DNA of 22,480 bases. Source: an uncultured Alphaproteobacteria bacterium. GTDB taxonomy: Bacteria; Pseudomonadota; Alphaproteobacteria; Rs-D84. Below, piece after piece: positions 13,991 to 21,306 of this stretch. Both the position numbers and the translations under genes were made by a program. A model generated the notes under the pieces. The model saw only the letters and a program-made list of their open reading frames with translations. It ran no database searches and had not been told where the DNA came from. The first letter of the stretch is position 1. Every line of letters starts with the position of its first letter. The stretch lies in the NCBI GenBank assembly GCA_946625925.1, contig CAMOTP010000008.1, positions 1-22,480 on the forward strand, written 5' to 3'.

Positions 13991-14457
13991 GACGCGAGAT
14001 TATAAAAGTTGGACAAGTTTCTGAAAATCGCAAGGCGCGGTTTAGTTATTCTATTGAAGATACAATAGAGGCTGGTATTTCGTTGACTGGTGCTGAATTA
14101 AAATCAGTTCGTTATGGATTGGTGTCTATTGTTGATGGGTTTGTACAAAAACGCGATAATAATTTGTTCCTTGCTGGTATCGAAATTCAAAAACTGCCTA
14201 CGGCGGCACGCATTGTTAATTTTGATGAAAGACGTCCCAGACAATTATTATTACATCGTGCGCAAATCAACCGCATGATTGGAAAATTGCAAGAAAAAGG
14301 TGCAACCATTGTTCCATTAAAGTTGTATTTTACTAATCATGGCAAGTTGAAAGTATTGTTGGGTATTGGTTATGGTAAAAATCGTGCTGACAAGCGAGAA
14401 ACAATAAAACAGCGCGAATGGGATAAAAATAAATCAAGGATATTAAAAGGCAAATAA
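13987..14457 (+). CDS. smpB: SsrA-binding protein SmpB
   Basis: A 156-residue tmRNA partner for trans-translation and ribosome rescue. Recognisable parts are the N-terminal NRKARFSYSIEDTIEAGISLTGAE core, ELKSVR, the HRAQINRMIGKLQEKG segment, and the basic C-terminal tail (GKNRADKRETIKQREWDKNK) that becomes helical in the empty mRNA channel. The length is typical. It starts at the ATGA overlap with tatD, so it is translationally coupled, and it is followed at once by a terminator. No tmRNA gene (whole or two-piece) was recognised in this window. Confidence 0.97.
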   Translation: MRREIIKVGQVSENRKARFSYSIEDTIEAGISLTGAELKSVRYGLVSIVDGFVQKRDNNLFLAGIEIQKLPTAARIVNFDERRPRQLLLHRAQINRMIGKLQEKGATIVPLKLYFTNHGKLKVLLGIGYGKNRADKRETIKQREWDKNKSRILKGK

Positions 14458-14486
14458 AAAAAACGACAAATTGTCGTTTTTTTTTA
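14457..14486. terminator. Bidirectional intrinsic terminator between smpB and the EF-hand gene
   Basis: Perfect palindrome ACGACA (14463-14468) / TGTCGT (14472-14477) with A runs on the left and T runs on the right, so it can stop both convergent transcripts. Confidence 0.9.
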
Positions 14487-14503
14487 TTTAAAACTGATAG
14501 AAA

Positions 14504-15007
14504 TTATTCTGCATCAGATACTTGTGTTTCTTCTGCGTTAGATGTTGATTCACCACGCACACCTTTGTGCATTTCATGCATGGCTTTCTTTAATTCTATG
14601 CGCGAAATACAACCGTCTGCATTATCGTCAGCTGTTGCCAATGTTTCTAATAACTTAGGGCATTTAACGCTTTCTAAAACGACACAATTATTGTCATCAA
14701 ACTTGATATTATGCATCACACCCTTATCAACATTACGCATAAACCATGGTGCAGACAAACAACCCAATAAAAATACTATACACAAAATAACCACCTTGAT
14801 GCACAAGCCAATAAAACGATAACCGCGGCAGCAGCAACAATGGCAACCTTGGCCGCATTTGCATTCTGCAACTGGTTCAACAGGACGTGCCACAACGCGT
14901 GTTGTTTTTTTTGTGGCAGACTTGACTGGTGCGGATTTTACCACAGATTTTTTAGTCGTAGATTTTTTAACTGTATTTTTAGTTTTTTTGATTGTTTTTT
15001 GTGCCAT
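14504..15007 (-). CDS. Membrane protein with Lys-rich tail, Cys cluster and EF-hand
   Basis: A 167-residue protein of no family I recognise. Residues 1-45 are Lys/Thr/Ser/Val-rich, like a histone-H1-type tail. Residues 49-60 form a Cys cluster (CKCGQGCHCCCC, eight positions Cys or His). Residues about 65-84 are one transmembrane helix. The C-terminal part contains a canonical EF-hand loop at residues 127-138 (DDNADGCISRIE: acidic or polar at positions 1, 3, 5, Gly6, Ile8, Glu12) followed by an amphipathic helix. The positive-inside rule places the basic tail and Cys cluster in the cytosol and the EF-hand in the periplasm. GGAAGAG precedes the ATG. It lies between smpB and HU, convergent with the former. 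Confidence 0.75.
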   Translation of the reverse strand: MAQKTIKKTKNTVKKSTTKKSVVKSAPVKSATKKTTRVVARPVEPVAECKCGQGCHCCCCRGYRFIGLCIKVVILCIVFLLGCLSAPWFMRNVDKGVMHNIKFDDNNCVVLESVKCPKLLETLATADDNADGCISRIELKKAMHEMHKGVRGESTSNAEETQVSDAE

Positions 15008-15081
15008 TTCTCTTCCTTTTTTTTACATCTCGCTTGGTATTCTATACGATAAATATTTTTAAGTAAAGAAATTTTTTCACG

Positions 15082-15113
15082 AAAAAAATCCCTCAAACAC
15101 GAGGGATTTTTTT
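15082..15113. terminator. Intrinsic terminator of the HU gene
   Basis: A-rich stem AAATCCCTC (to 15094) / GAGGGATTT (from 15101), loop of six, with T runs on both strands; on the minus strand it lies 18 nt after the HU stop. Confidence 0.9.
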
Positions 15114-15131
15114 CTAAACAAACCCAATGGT

Positions 15132-15404
15132 TTAGTTCAAAGCTTCTTTCAAAGCTTTACCAGGTTTGAATTTTGGTTGAACAGAAGCTGGGATTTTAAT
15201 AGCAGCACCTGTTTGAGGATTACGACCTGTTGTAGCTTTACGTTTTGCAGATGTAAATGTACCAAAACCAACCAAGCGAACTTCGCCTTTCTTTTTCAAA
15301 ACTTTTGTTACTGTGTTGATGAATGCATCCAAGCAAGAAGCAGCAGTAGCTTTTGTAACATCAACTTCGTTTGCAATTGCTTCAATCAATTGTTGTTTGT
15401 TCAT
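15132..15404 (-). CDS. hup: DNA-binding protein HU
   Basis: A 90-residue nucleoid protein that dimerises and bends DNA. The helical dimer core (MNKQQLIEAIANEVDVTKATA), the VRLVGFGTFTSAKRKATTGRNP signature with the beta arm carrying the conserved RNP tip, and the C-terminal FKPGKALKEALN helix are all present at standard length. It resembles HU rather than IHF (no extended C-terminus). AAAGGAGAT is a near-perfect ribosome binding site. It has its own strong promoter at 15555-15583 and a 144-nt leader with a long stem, and its own terminator, so it is probably monocistronic and highly expressed. Confidence 0.96.
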   Translation of the reverse strand: MNKQQLIEAIANEVDVTKATAASCLDAFINTVTKVLKKKGEVRLVGFGTFTSAKRKATTGRNPQTGAAIKIPASVQPKFKPGKALKEALN

Positions 15405-15452
15405 ATTTATCTCCTTTCATAAGATTTGTTTTTTAAGGTACTTGACAGTTGT

Positions 15453-15540
15453 CGAGCAATGTCTTTGAAATCCGTCCCGAAAATCAAGCATTTTTATTTT
15501 TTGCCTGTCGCTGACCTGCTTATTTCAAGGACATTGCTCG
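15453..15540 (-). ncRNA. Structured HU leader or independent small RNA (19-bp stem)
   Basis: Positions 15453-15471 and 15522-15540 form a 19-bp inverted repeat with one mismatch (CGAGCAATGTC... against its complement), enclosing 50 nt. Inside, on the minus strand, AAGCA/TGCTT and GTC-AGC-GAC can pair. The block begins 8 nt after the predicted start of the promoter at 15555-15583 and ends 48 nt before the HU ATG. It could be a regulatory 5' leader of hup or a separate RNA; I could not match it to SRP RNA, 6S RNA, tmRNA or a known riboswitch. Confidence 0.5.
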
Positions 15541-15554
15541 TCCTGCTCAACCGA

Positions 15555-15583
15555 ATCATAGAGAATCCTGCATTTTAAGTCAA
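15555..15583 (-). promoter_or_regulatory. Strong sigma-70 promoter upstream of HU
   Basis: On the minus strand TTGACT (15578-15583), 17-bp spacer, TATGAT (15555-15560); predicted start near 15548. This is among the best promoters in the window. Confidence 0.7.
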
Positions 15584-15644
15584 GAGCAAATTGAAAATCT
15601 TTTAGATTTGTTTAATTTTTTTGACGGGATATTATAATAAGTAG

Positions 15645-16154
15645 TTATTTTATTATATTTTTATACGAAGTTGCCTTGGGCCAACGACCATTTCCAATAT
15701 TTTTCCACGAGTTTGGCGTATTGTTTTCACATAAAACATAGTCCCCTTCTGCACCACGAACATGCACAGTGCGATAATGATTCGGTGTGTTCGTTGCAAT
15801 CAATATTATCACAATCGCCCAAAATAAAAGTTTCGTAAAACCCCAAGGTTTTAAAAATGCGTTTCTGTTGAATTTATCTTTTAATAAATTTTGATACAGT
15901 GCCCAACCCCATACAAACAGCAACATTGTTATCGCGAAAAACACACCCATCCATATTGGCGTACTGATTGTTTTTAAAATTTCAGACGCATCGTCCCATC
16001 CAGCAGACGCAGCAGGACAAACATATAATACATCCCCCAACATTTTATCTGGGACATGAACTGTTGGAGCAATATTGCCTAAATGAACACCAAATGATGC
16101 CATCAATGTCACCAATGTCAACATCGCCAAAGCAAAAATCATTGTTGGTTTCAT
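15645..16154 (-). CDS. Three-TM membrane protein, unknown
   Basis: A 169-residue protein that I do not recognise. It begins with a hydrophobic signal-anchor (about residues 5-27), has further membrane segments at about 66-88 (TPIWMGVFFAITMLLFVWGW) and 104-122 (FTKLLFWAIVIILIATN), and a periplasmic or cytosolic polar tail of about 45 residues with single Cys residues at VYVCPA-type and YVLCENN positions. The ribosome binding site is AAAGGAC and the promoter has an extended -10 (16185-16193). It is divergent from alaS and is followed by the HU region with no clear terminator between. Nothing in its neighbours indicates a function. Confidence 0.7.
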   Translation of the reverse strand: MKPTMIFALAMLTLVTLMASFGVHLGNIAPTVHVPDKMLGDVLYVCPAASAGWDDASEILKTISTPIWMGVFFAITMLLFVWGWALYQNLLKDKFNRNAFLKPWGFTKLLFWAIVIILIATNTPNHYRTVHVRGAEGDYVLCENNTPNSWKNIGNGRWPKATSYKNIIK

Positions 16155-16184
16155 ATTTGTCCTTTTAGAAATTTCATCGGTTTT

Positions 16185-16193
16185 ATTATATCA
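16185..16193 (-). promoter_or_regulatory. Extended -10 promoter for the three-TM protein
   Basis: The minus strand reads TGATATAAT (TGn-TATAAT); the -35 is weak. Predicted start about 24 nt before ATG 16154. Confidence 0.5.
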
Positions 16194-16234
16194 CAAAATT
16201 AGCTATAAAAGTTATAAAAAAATTCAAAATATGA

Positions 16235-16263
16235 TTGAAAATTTAACCCTTTGTTTGTAAAAT
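16235..16263 (+). promoter_or_regulatory. Sigma-70 promoter of alaS
   Basis: TTGAAA (16235-16240), 17-bp spacer, TAAAAT (16258-16263); predicted start near 16270. AGGAT precedes ATG 16297. Confidence 0.6.
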
Positions 16264-16296
16264 GCCCCTGTAATTGATAAAACACAGGATAAAAAC

Positions 16297-18375
16297 ATGA
16301 CTTATGATGAAATAAGAAAATTATTTTTAGGATATTTTGAACAACATGGCCATAAAATTGTTCCTTCGGCATCTTTGATACCGAATGACCCTACTCTGTT
16401 GTTTACGGTGGCAGGTATGGTGCCATGGAAAGAAATATTACAAGGTCATGTTGCGCCTGAATATCCACGTGTTGCAGATGTACAAAAATGTATTCGTGCC
16501 GGTGGTAAACATAATGATTTAGACGAAGTCGGTTTTGATGGTCGCCATCATACTTTCTTTGAAATGTTAGGAAATTGGTCTTTTGGCGATTACTTTAAAG
16601 AAGAAGCTATTACAATGTCATGGGATTTGTTAACCAATGTTTTGAAATTGGATCCAAACAGAATCGTTGTGACAACGCATATATCAGATGATGAAGCAAC
16701 TGAACTGTGGAAAAAAATTGCCGGCAAAGATGCAATCAGATTAGATAAAGATAATTGGTGGTCTGCGGGGGATACAGGTCCATGTGGTCCATGTACAGAA
16801 ATGCATTATGATTTAGGTTCTGATTTACCTGGCGGATTACCCGGCAGCGCAAACGAAGATGGTGGCCGTTGGGTTGAAATATGGAACGATGTGTTTATGC
16901 AATATGATCGTGATGCGAATGGTAATTTGAATCCTTTGCCTAAAAAGAATGTTGATACTGGTGCGGGATTGGAACGTTGGGCATCTATATTGCAAGGCAA
17001 ACGCGATAATTATGACACAGATTTATTCGTTAATTTGATGAATGCTATTCAAGATGTTGTGCATGTTAAAAAAGACGAATCCAATGTTGCGTCTTTTAAG
17101 GTAATTGCGGATCATTTGCGTTCTGTGGGTTTTGCTATTGCGGATGGTGTGATACCATCTAATACTGATCGCGGTTATGTTATTCGTCGTATATTGCGTC
17201 GTGCAATGAGACACGGACAATTATTAGGTCACAAAGGTGCATTGTTGTCTGAATTATATCCTGCGTTGGTGCGTGAAATGGGTGCTGCATATCCAGAATT
17301 GGCACGCGAATCAGCCCACGTTATAGAAATTATTCGTAATGAAGAAAATGCTTTTGCGGATATGTTGCAAAACGGATTAAAATTATTAGACAGCGAATTA
17401 CCAAAAGTACAAAATCAAACTTTACCTGGTGCCGTTGCTTTCAAGTTGTTTGATACATACGGATTTCCATTAGATTTAACACAAATGATTTTGCGCGATA
17501 AAGGTATGAATGTTGATGTCGATGGTTTTGAAAAATGTATGACAGAACAAAAAGAACGCAGTCGTGCAGATACACGCGGAACAAAAATTTTGTGGGAATC
17601 ACGCAATGAATTGCCTGCGACAGATGATTTGAGTAAATATGCACCTGTTGCAAATATGCAATCGCGTGTTTTAGCAATTTTGCGTGATGGCGAATTTGTA
17701 AATACTGCAAATGCTGGCGATAATGTAGAAGTCGCTTTGGATAAAACAAACTTTTACGGAACCCAAGGTGGTCAAGTCGGTGATAGTGGCGAATTAAAAT
17801 CTGGTGATACGACATTGGTCAACGTCACCGAGGCCGCACGTGCAGGAAATATTGTTATACACAAAGGAACAGTTGTTAACACAATCAACGTTGACGATGT
17901 CGTGACACCTGTTATAAACAACACTGTGCGTACACAAACAGCACGTGCACATACCGCAACACATTTGTTGCAGGCAGCGTTGCGTAAAGTGTTAAATACC
18001 GATGTTGAACAACGTGGTTCACGTGTTGCACCGGATTCTGTGCGTTTTGACTTTTCATTTGGGCGTGCAATGACAGAAGAAGAAAAAACACAAGTTGAAA
18101 ACATCGTTAATGATTGGATTAAACAAGATATGGACGTCAAACACGAAGAAATGGGAATTGACGAGGCAAAATCACGTGGTGCAATGGCATTATTTGGTGA
18201 AAAGTATGGTGATGTTGTGCGCGTTATTACCGCAGGTGATGTATCTTGTGAATTGTGTGGTGGAACACATGTTTACCATACAGGCGAAATTATCAAGGCA
18301 CATATCAACAAAGAAAAATCTGTGGCATCAGGTATCCGCAGAATCACGATGTCTGTTGGTAATTTAGCAGAATAA
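16297..18375 (+). CDS. alaS: Alanyl-tRNA synthetase lacking the C-terminal C-Ala domain
   Basis: Charges tRNA-Ala in the cytosol. At 692 residues it is about 180 shorter than the usual bacterial enzyme (about 870). The class II catalytic domain is complete (FTVAGMVPWKEILQG, HHTFFEMLGNWSFGDYFK, WWSAGDTGPCGPCTE), as is the tRNA-recognition helical domain (about residues 245-455). The editing domain has its zinc ligands: His552 and His556 (HTATH), Cys654 and His658 (CGGTH). Translation stops right after the editing domain (VASGIRRITMSVGNLAE), and a terminator follows at 18397, so the DHHA1/C-Ala domain that cooperates in tRNA binding and editing is absent, not shifted out of frame. ATG 16297 has AGGAT and a good promoter upstream. 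Confidence 0.96.
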   Translation: MTYDEIRKLFLGYFEQHGHKIVPSASLIPNDPTLLFTVAGMVPWKEILQGHVAPEYPRVADVQKCIRAGGKHNDLDEVGFDGRHHTFFEMLGNWSFGDYFKEEAITMSWDLLTNVLKLDPNRIVVTTHISDDEATELWKKIAGKDAIRLDKDNWWSAGDTGPCGPCTEMHYDLGSDLPGGLPGSANEDGGRWVEIWNDVFMQYDRDANGNLNPLPKKNVDTGAGLERWASILQGKRDNYDTDLFVNLMNAIQDVVHVKKDESNVASFKVIADHLRSVGFAIADGVIPSNTDRGYVIRRILRRAMRHGQLLGHKGALLSELYPALVREMGAAYPELARESAHVIEIIRNEENAFADMLQNGLKLLDSELPKVQNQTLPGAVAFKLFDTYGFPLDLTQMILRDKGMNVDVDGFEKCMTEQKERSRADTRGTKILWESRNELPATDDLSKYAPVANMQSRVLAILRDGEFVNTANAGDNVEVALDKTNFYGTQGGQVGDSGELKSGDTTLVNVTEAARAGNIVIHKGTVVNTINVDDVVTPVINNTVRTQTARAHTATHLLQAALRKVLNTDVEQRGSRVAPDSVRFDFSFGRAMTEEEKTQVENIVNDWIKQDMDVKHEEMGIDEAKSRGAMALFGEKYGDVVRVITAGDVSCELCGGTHVYHTGEIIKAHINKEKSVASGIRRITMSVGNLAE

Positions 18376-18396
18376 AAGTTAATGTGTAAAAAAAAC

Positions 18397-18425
18397 AAAC
18401 CGCCTTGTTAGGCGGTTTTATTATT
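18397..18425 (+). terminator. Intrinsic terminator of alaS
   Basis: Stem AAACCGCCT (18397-18405) / AGGCGGTTT (18410-18418), loop TGTT, followed by TTATTATTTGATT. The reverse complement also has a T run, so it may serve the convergent gene ending at 18437. Confidence 0.88.
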
Positions 18426-18436
18426 TGATTATTTTT

Positions 18437-19426
18437 TTAGAACCAATTCCATGGTTGTAATGCTTTTATCCAACTCATTGCGGTACGTTTATCCGCATAT
18501 GTGTGGCCACAACGTGGGCATACCAAGAATGGTGCAACAAAAGCCTTGTACTTTTTTAACATCATTGACCATATGAATAATCCTGCCGCCCATGCTGCAA
18601 TTACCAATCCCCATGCAACATATGCGAAATATCTGTCAACTGTGCGTGTTAAAATCTGCACAACCCCCAAATCTGATTTTTCCAAATCGTTATAGATTTT
18701 TACAGCCACAGGCCAACTGGATGGACGCCATGGATACACATGTCTGATTCCATAATTTGTCAGGAATGTTGTACCCAAACCACCAGAATTTTTATCCAGT
18801 TGTTTTTTGATTGCGGTATCAATCATTTTATCAACCTCGATTTGAGTAACTTTGACAAGTTCAGTTTGCACTTTATCCAATTGTTTGTTTACCATTTCAG
18901 CGGTGTTATCAACCTTGGCAATACCTTTGTTTGCCTGGGCGATACCAGAATCTGCCTTGTCAACGACCTTGTCCACAGCATCGGTTTTAACACCAAACAT
19001 ATTTGCCAGGCCTGTTAATTTTTTTACACTGCCCGTTGTTTCTGATGCCTTGGCTGTGGTTTCTTTGGCCTTGGCCGTTGTATCGGTCACCTTGGCAACT
19101 TTATCTTGTGCCAATTTAACCTTGTCTATTGCCATCGCAACAGGTTTTTCCAAATTGATAGAATCTTTGATTCCATCTAATAATCTTTCATATTGTTCAG
19201 CAATATTTCTTTGCAGATCAAAGAACATTGATACAACCATAGATTTTTTTATTGGGCCAGAATAATGATGTTTTATATACAATGGAAACATTGCAACAAA
19301 TAATAACCATATAATTGATGCAATTGCAAAAATCCTTTTTGCCATTGTTATAACAGATTTTTTCTTGGCAACGGTTTTCGCACCGTGCATATCTATTACT
19401 TCAACTTCTTTAACTTTTTTGGCCAT
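18437..19426 (-). CDS. Two-TM protein with long repetitive periplasmic helix and C-terminal CxxC
   Basis: A 329-residue protein of unknown family. A basic N-terminus is followed by a membrane helix at about residues 30-50. The next 150-170 residues are helical and low-complexity, with repeated KxxETTAKA-type steps (AKVTDTTAKAKETTAKASETT) and DKV/DKAD units, reminiscent of coiled-coil or LEA-like segments. A compact part follows (YGIRHVYPWRPSSWPVAV), then a second membrane helix at about 266-290 and a C-terminal cytosolic tail with CPRCGHTYADKRT, half of a zinc ribbon; a second Cys pair is missing, so metal binding would need a dimer. TATAGGAG precedes ATG 19426. It has its own candidate promoter (19455-19484). 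Confidence 0.7.
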   Translation of the reverse strand: MAKKVKEVEVIDMHGAKTVAKKKSVITMAKRIFAIASIIWLLFVAMFPLYIKHHYSGPIKKSMVVSMFFDLQRNIAEQYERLLDGIKDSINLEKPVAMAIDKVKLAQDKVAKVTDTTAKAKETTAKASETTGSVKKLTGLANMFGVKTDAVDKVVDKADSGIAQANKGIAKVDNTAEMVNKQLDKVQTELVKVTQIEVDKMIDTAIKKQLDKNSGGLGTTFLTNYGIRHVYPWRPSSWPVAVKIYNDLEKSDLGVVQILTRTVDRYFAYVAWGLVIAAWAAGLFIWSMMLKKYKAFVAPFLVCPRCGHTYADKRTAMSWIKALQPWNWF

Positions 19427-19454
19427 ATTTTTCTCCTATATATTTATGCTTAAA

Positions 19455-19484
19455 ATGTTATCATATTTCGCACAATTATTTCAA
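19455..19484 (-). promoter_or_regulatory. Sigma-70-type promoter for the two-TM protein
   Basis: Minus strand TTGAAA (19479-19484), 18-bp spacer, TAACAT (19455-19460). Confidence 0.45.
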
Positions 19485-19495
19485 GAGATAAACTT

Positions 19496-19852
19496 TTATC
19501 TGACTGCAACCATTTTGTTTTCAGTTAAAAGTTTGTGTGCTGTTTTTTCAGCAGTATATCTGTTCGCGCCAGTAGCATATATCAGATTTGTCAATCTGCG
19601 TTGAACATTTTCTTTTGATTTAGCATATTTTTGAATTTTTGCTTCTTTTTGTTCTGTGGTGACTTCACCAACAATTTCTGTGTGTTTTACTTGCACATCT
19701 TGGATTAAATTGCCGGTATCTATTATGTATGTCACCCGCAGAGAGCATATATTTTGTCCCAATTTAGTATATGGATTATAACATTCCCAATTGATAACAC
19801 GTTTTACTGGTTTTATTGGTTTTTTGGTTTTTTTCGTTCTTTTATCTGCCAT
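19496..19852 (-). CDS. Small basic protein, unknown
   Basis: A 118-residue soluble protein that I do not recognise. It has a Lys-rich N-terminus (MADKRTKKTKKPIKPVKR), a central beta-like part (VTYIIDTGNLIQDVQVKHTEIVGEV) and a basic helical C-terminal half (KEAKIQKYAKSKENVQRRLTN by parts). Its start overlaps the stop of the gene at 19842-20195 by 11 nt, so the two are translationally coupled, and both lie downstream of tgt on the same strand. No signal peptide or membrane segment is visible. Confidence 0.65.
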   Translation of the reverse strand: MADKRTKKTKKPIKPVKRVINWECYNPYTKLGQNICSLRVTYIIDTGNLIQDVQVKHTEIVGEVTTEQKEAKIQKYAKSKENVQRRLTNLIYATGANRYTAEKTAHKLLTENKMVAVR

Positions 19853-20195
19853 TTTCTTTCGCCTTTTGTTGTGTTAATTTATAAAAATTTTCTATATGTA
19901 TTTTTGTAAAAGGAAACTCTGCCTCGTTATACTGAACACGTGAATTAAATTCACAATAATGCACCAATGTTTCATAGTAAATAGCCGCAGATTCTGCATC
20001 ATCAAAAGTTGTAATTTCTGTTTGTGGTTGTTGCATTATGCGTCCGTTTTTAACTGGATAAAATAAAGATATAAAGAAGAACCAATCAGATTCTGAATTA
20101 ACTTCGTGCGTTGCCAGATAAAATTTTGCTGTATTATTCAGAACCAATCTTGGTTTTTGTATCAAGTTTTTACTTGTTTTATTTTTGTTTGCCAT
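19842..20195 (-). CDS. Small protein downstream of tgt, unknown
   Basis: A 117-residue soluble protein not recognised by family. The N-terminus is basic (MANKNKTSKNLIQKPR), the middle mixes beta-like and acidic helical parts (FYLATHEVNSESDWFFFISL, FDDAESAAIYYETLVHYCEF), and the tail is basic. Its ATG begins 1 nt after the tgt stop codon (TAA-A-ATG), so it is almost certainly translated from the tgt message. The next gene overlaps its 3' end. The co-expression does not itself indicate a role in queuosine synthesis. Confidence 0.65.
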   Translation of the reverse strand: MANKNKTSKNLIQKPRLVLNNTAKFYLATHEVNSESDWFFFISLFYPVKNGRIMQQPQTEITTFDDAESAAIYYETLVHYCEFNSRVQYNEAEFPFTKIHIENFYKLTQQKAKENGR

Positions 20196-20196
20196 T

Positions 20197-21306
20197 TTAT
20201 TCGCCTTTATAATTTTTTATAAATTCAGATTTAAATTCTTGAAAACGCCCCTGCTCTATGGATTCTCTGATTTCACGCATTAAATCTTGATAGAACCACA
20301 GGTTGTGTTGGGTCAATAATGTCGCACCCAGAACCTCGTTGCATTTAATCAGGTGATGCATATATGCACGCGATAATTTACATGCCGGACAACCACATTT
20401 ATCGTCCAATGGTGACGCATCATCTTTGAATTTTGCATTACGCATATTCATTGTGCCGTGACGGGTAAAGGCCTGGGCTGTACGACCAGCACGTGTCGGC
20501 ATAACGCAATCGAACATATCAACGCCGCGTTCAACCGCACCCAATATATCCAATGGTGTTCCAACACCCATTAAATAACGCGGTTTATCCGTTGGCAACA
20601 TTGGTGCAACAGTTGCAATCATATTAAACATTACATCTTGGGGTTCACCAACCGCCAATCCCCCAATTGCATAACCGTCAAATCCGATTTCGGTTAATGC
20701 ACGTGCGGACTTTTCACGCAAATCAGGGAAATCGGCACCTTGGACAATACCAAAGATTCCGTAGCCATCGCGGTCAATAAAAGCATCCTTACTGCGTTGT
20801 GCCCAGCGGGTCACCATATCAACATTTTTTTCGGCACGTGCGCGCGTTGTTGGTAATTTTAGACATTCATCCAAAACCATTGTTATATTAGAATCCAATT
20901 GATGTTGAATATGAACAGAATCTTCGGGGCGCATAAAGTGTTTAATGCCACCGTCAATATGAGATGTAAATTCGACACCCTCTTCCTTCATCTTAACCAG
21001 ATTCGACAGCGACATAACCTGGAACCCGCCAGAATCGGTTAAAATTGGTCCATGCCAACCACTGAATTTATGCAGACCACCCATTTTTTCAACCAAATCA
21101 CCACCCGGCCGCATCATAAGATGATATGTGTTGCCCAAAATTACCTGGGTTCCGGTGGCGGCAACTTGTTCCATGGTAAGCGCTTTGACCGTGGCCGCCG
21201 TTCCCACCGCCATAAATGCAGGCGTTTCAAAATCGCCATGCGCCGTATGAACACGACCGCGACGTGCGGTACCGTCTGTTTTAATCAAATCAAATTTTAA
21301 CGACAT
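20197..21306 (-). CDS. tgt: tRNA-guanine transglycosylase (queuine/preQ1)
   Basis: A 369-residue TIM-barrel enzyme that swaps guanine 34 for preQ1 in GUN-anticodon tRNAs. Visible features are LGNTYHLMMRPG, the substrate-binding ILTDSGGFQVMSL, the GGLAVGEP motif, the catalytic Asp in GVDMFDCVMPTRAGR, and the zinc site CGCPACKLSRAYMHHL with a distal His (LLTQHNLWFY). The frame is open four codons further, but ATG 21306 gives the family start MSLKFDLIKTDG. It overlaps the stop of the upstream paralogue gene by 10 nt and has only a weak ribosome binding site (TTGGAAAT) inside that gene. Its first 75 nt are duplicated at 22229-22303, preceded there by a better ribosome binding site. Confidence 0.97.
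   Translation of the reverse strand: MSLKFDLIKTDGTARRGRVHTAHGDFETPAFMAVGTAATVKALTMEQVAATGTQVILGNTYHLMMRPGGDLVEKMGGLHKFSGWHGPILTDSGGFQVMSLSNLVKMKEEGVEFTSHIDGGIKHFMRPEDSVHIQHQLDSNITMVLDECLKLPTTRARAEKNVDMVTRWAQRSKDAFIDRDGYGIFGIVQGADFPDLREKSARALTEIGFDGYAIGGLAVGEPQDVMFNMIATVAPMLPTDKPRYLMGVGTPLDILGAVERGVDMFDCVMPTRAGRTAQAFTRHGTMNMRNAKFKDDASPLDDKCGCPACKLSRAYMHHLIKCNEVLGATLLTQHNLWFYQDLMREIRESIEQGRFQEFKSEFIKNYKGE

Noticed and set aside
15453..15540. Stem-loop as SRP (4.5S) RNA or tmRNA piece
   Set aside because: The GGTCAG-type SRP tetraloop/asymmetric-loop sequence is not complete, and no tRNA-like acceptor or tag reading frame is present; 6S RNA could neither be confirmed nor excluded.
17441..18140. 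Minus-strand frames of 122-124 codons inside alaS
   Set aside because: Antisense to conserved synthetase motifs, with compositions typical of shadow frames.
19485..19501. AGATAAACTTTTATCT palindrome as a terminator
   Set aside because: It is AT-rich with no following T run and overlaps a stop codon and a -35 element; probably chance.
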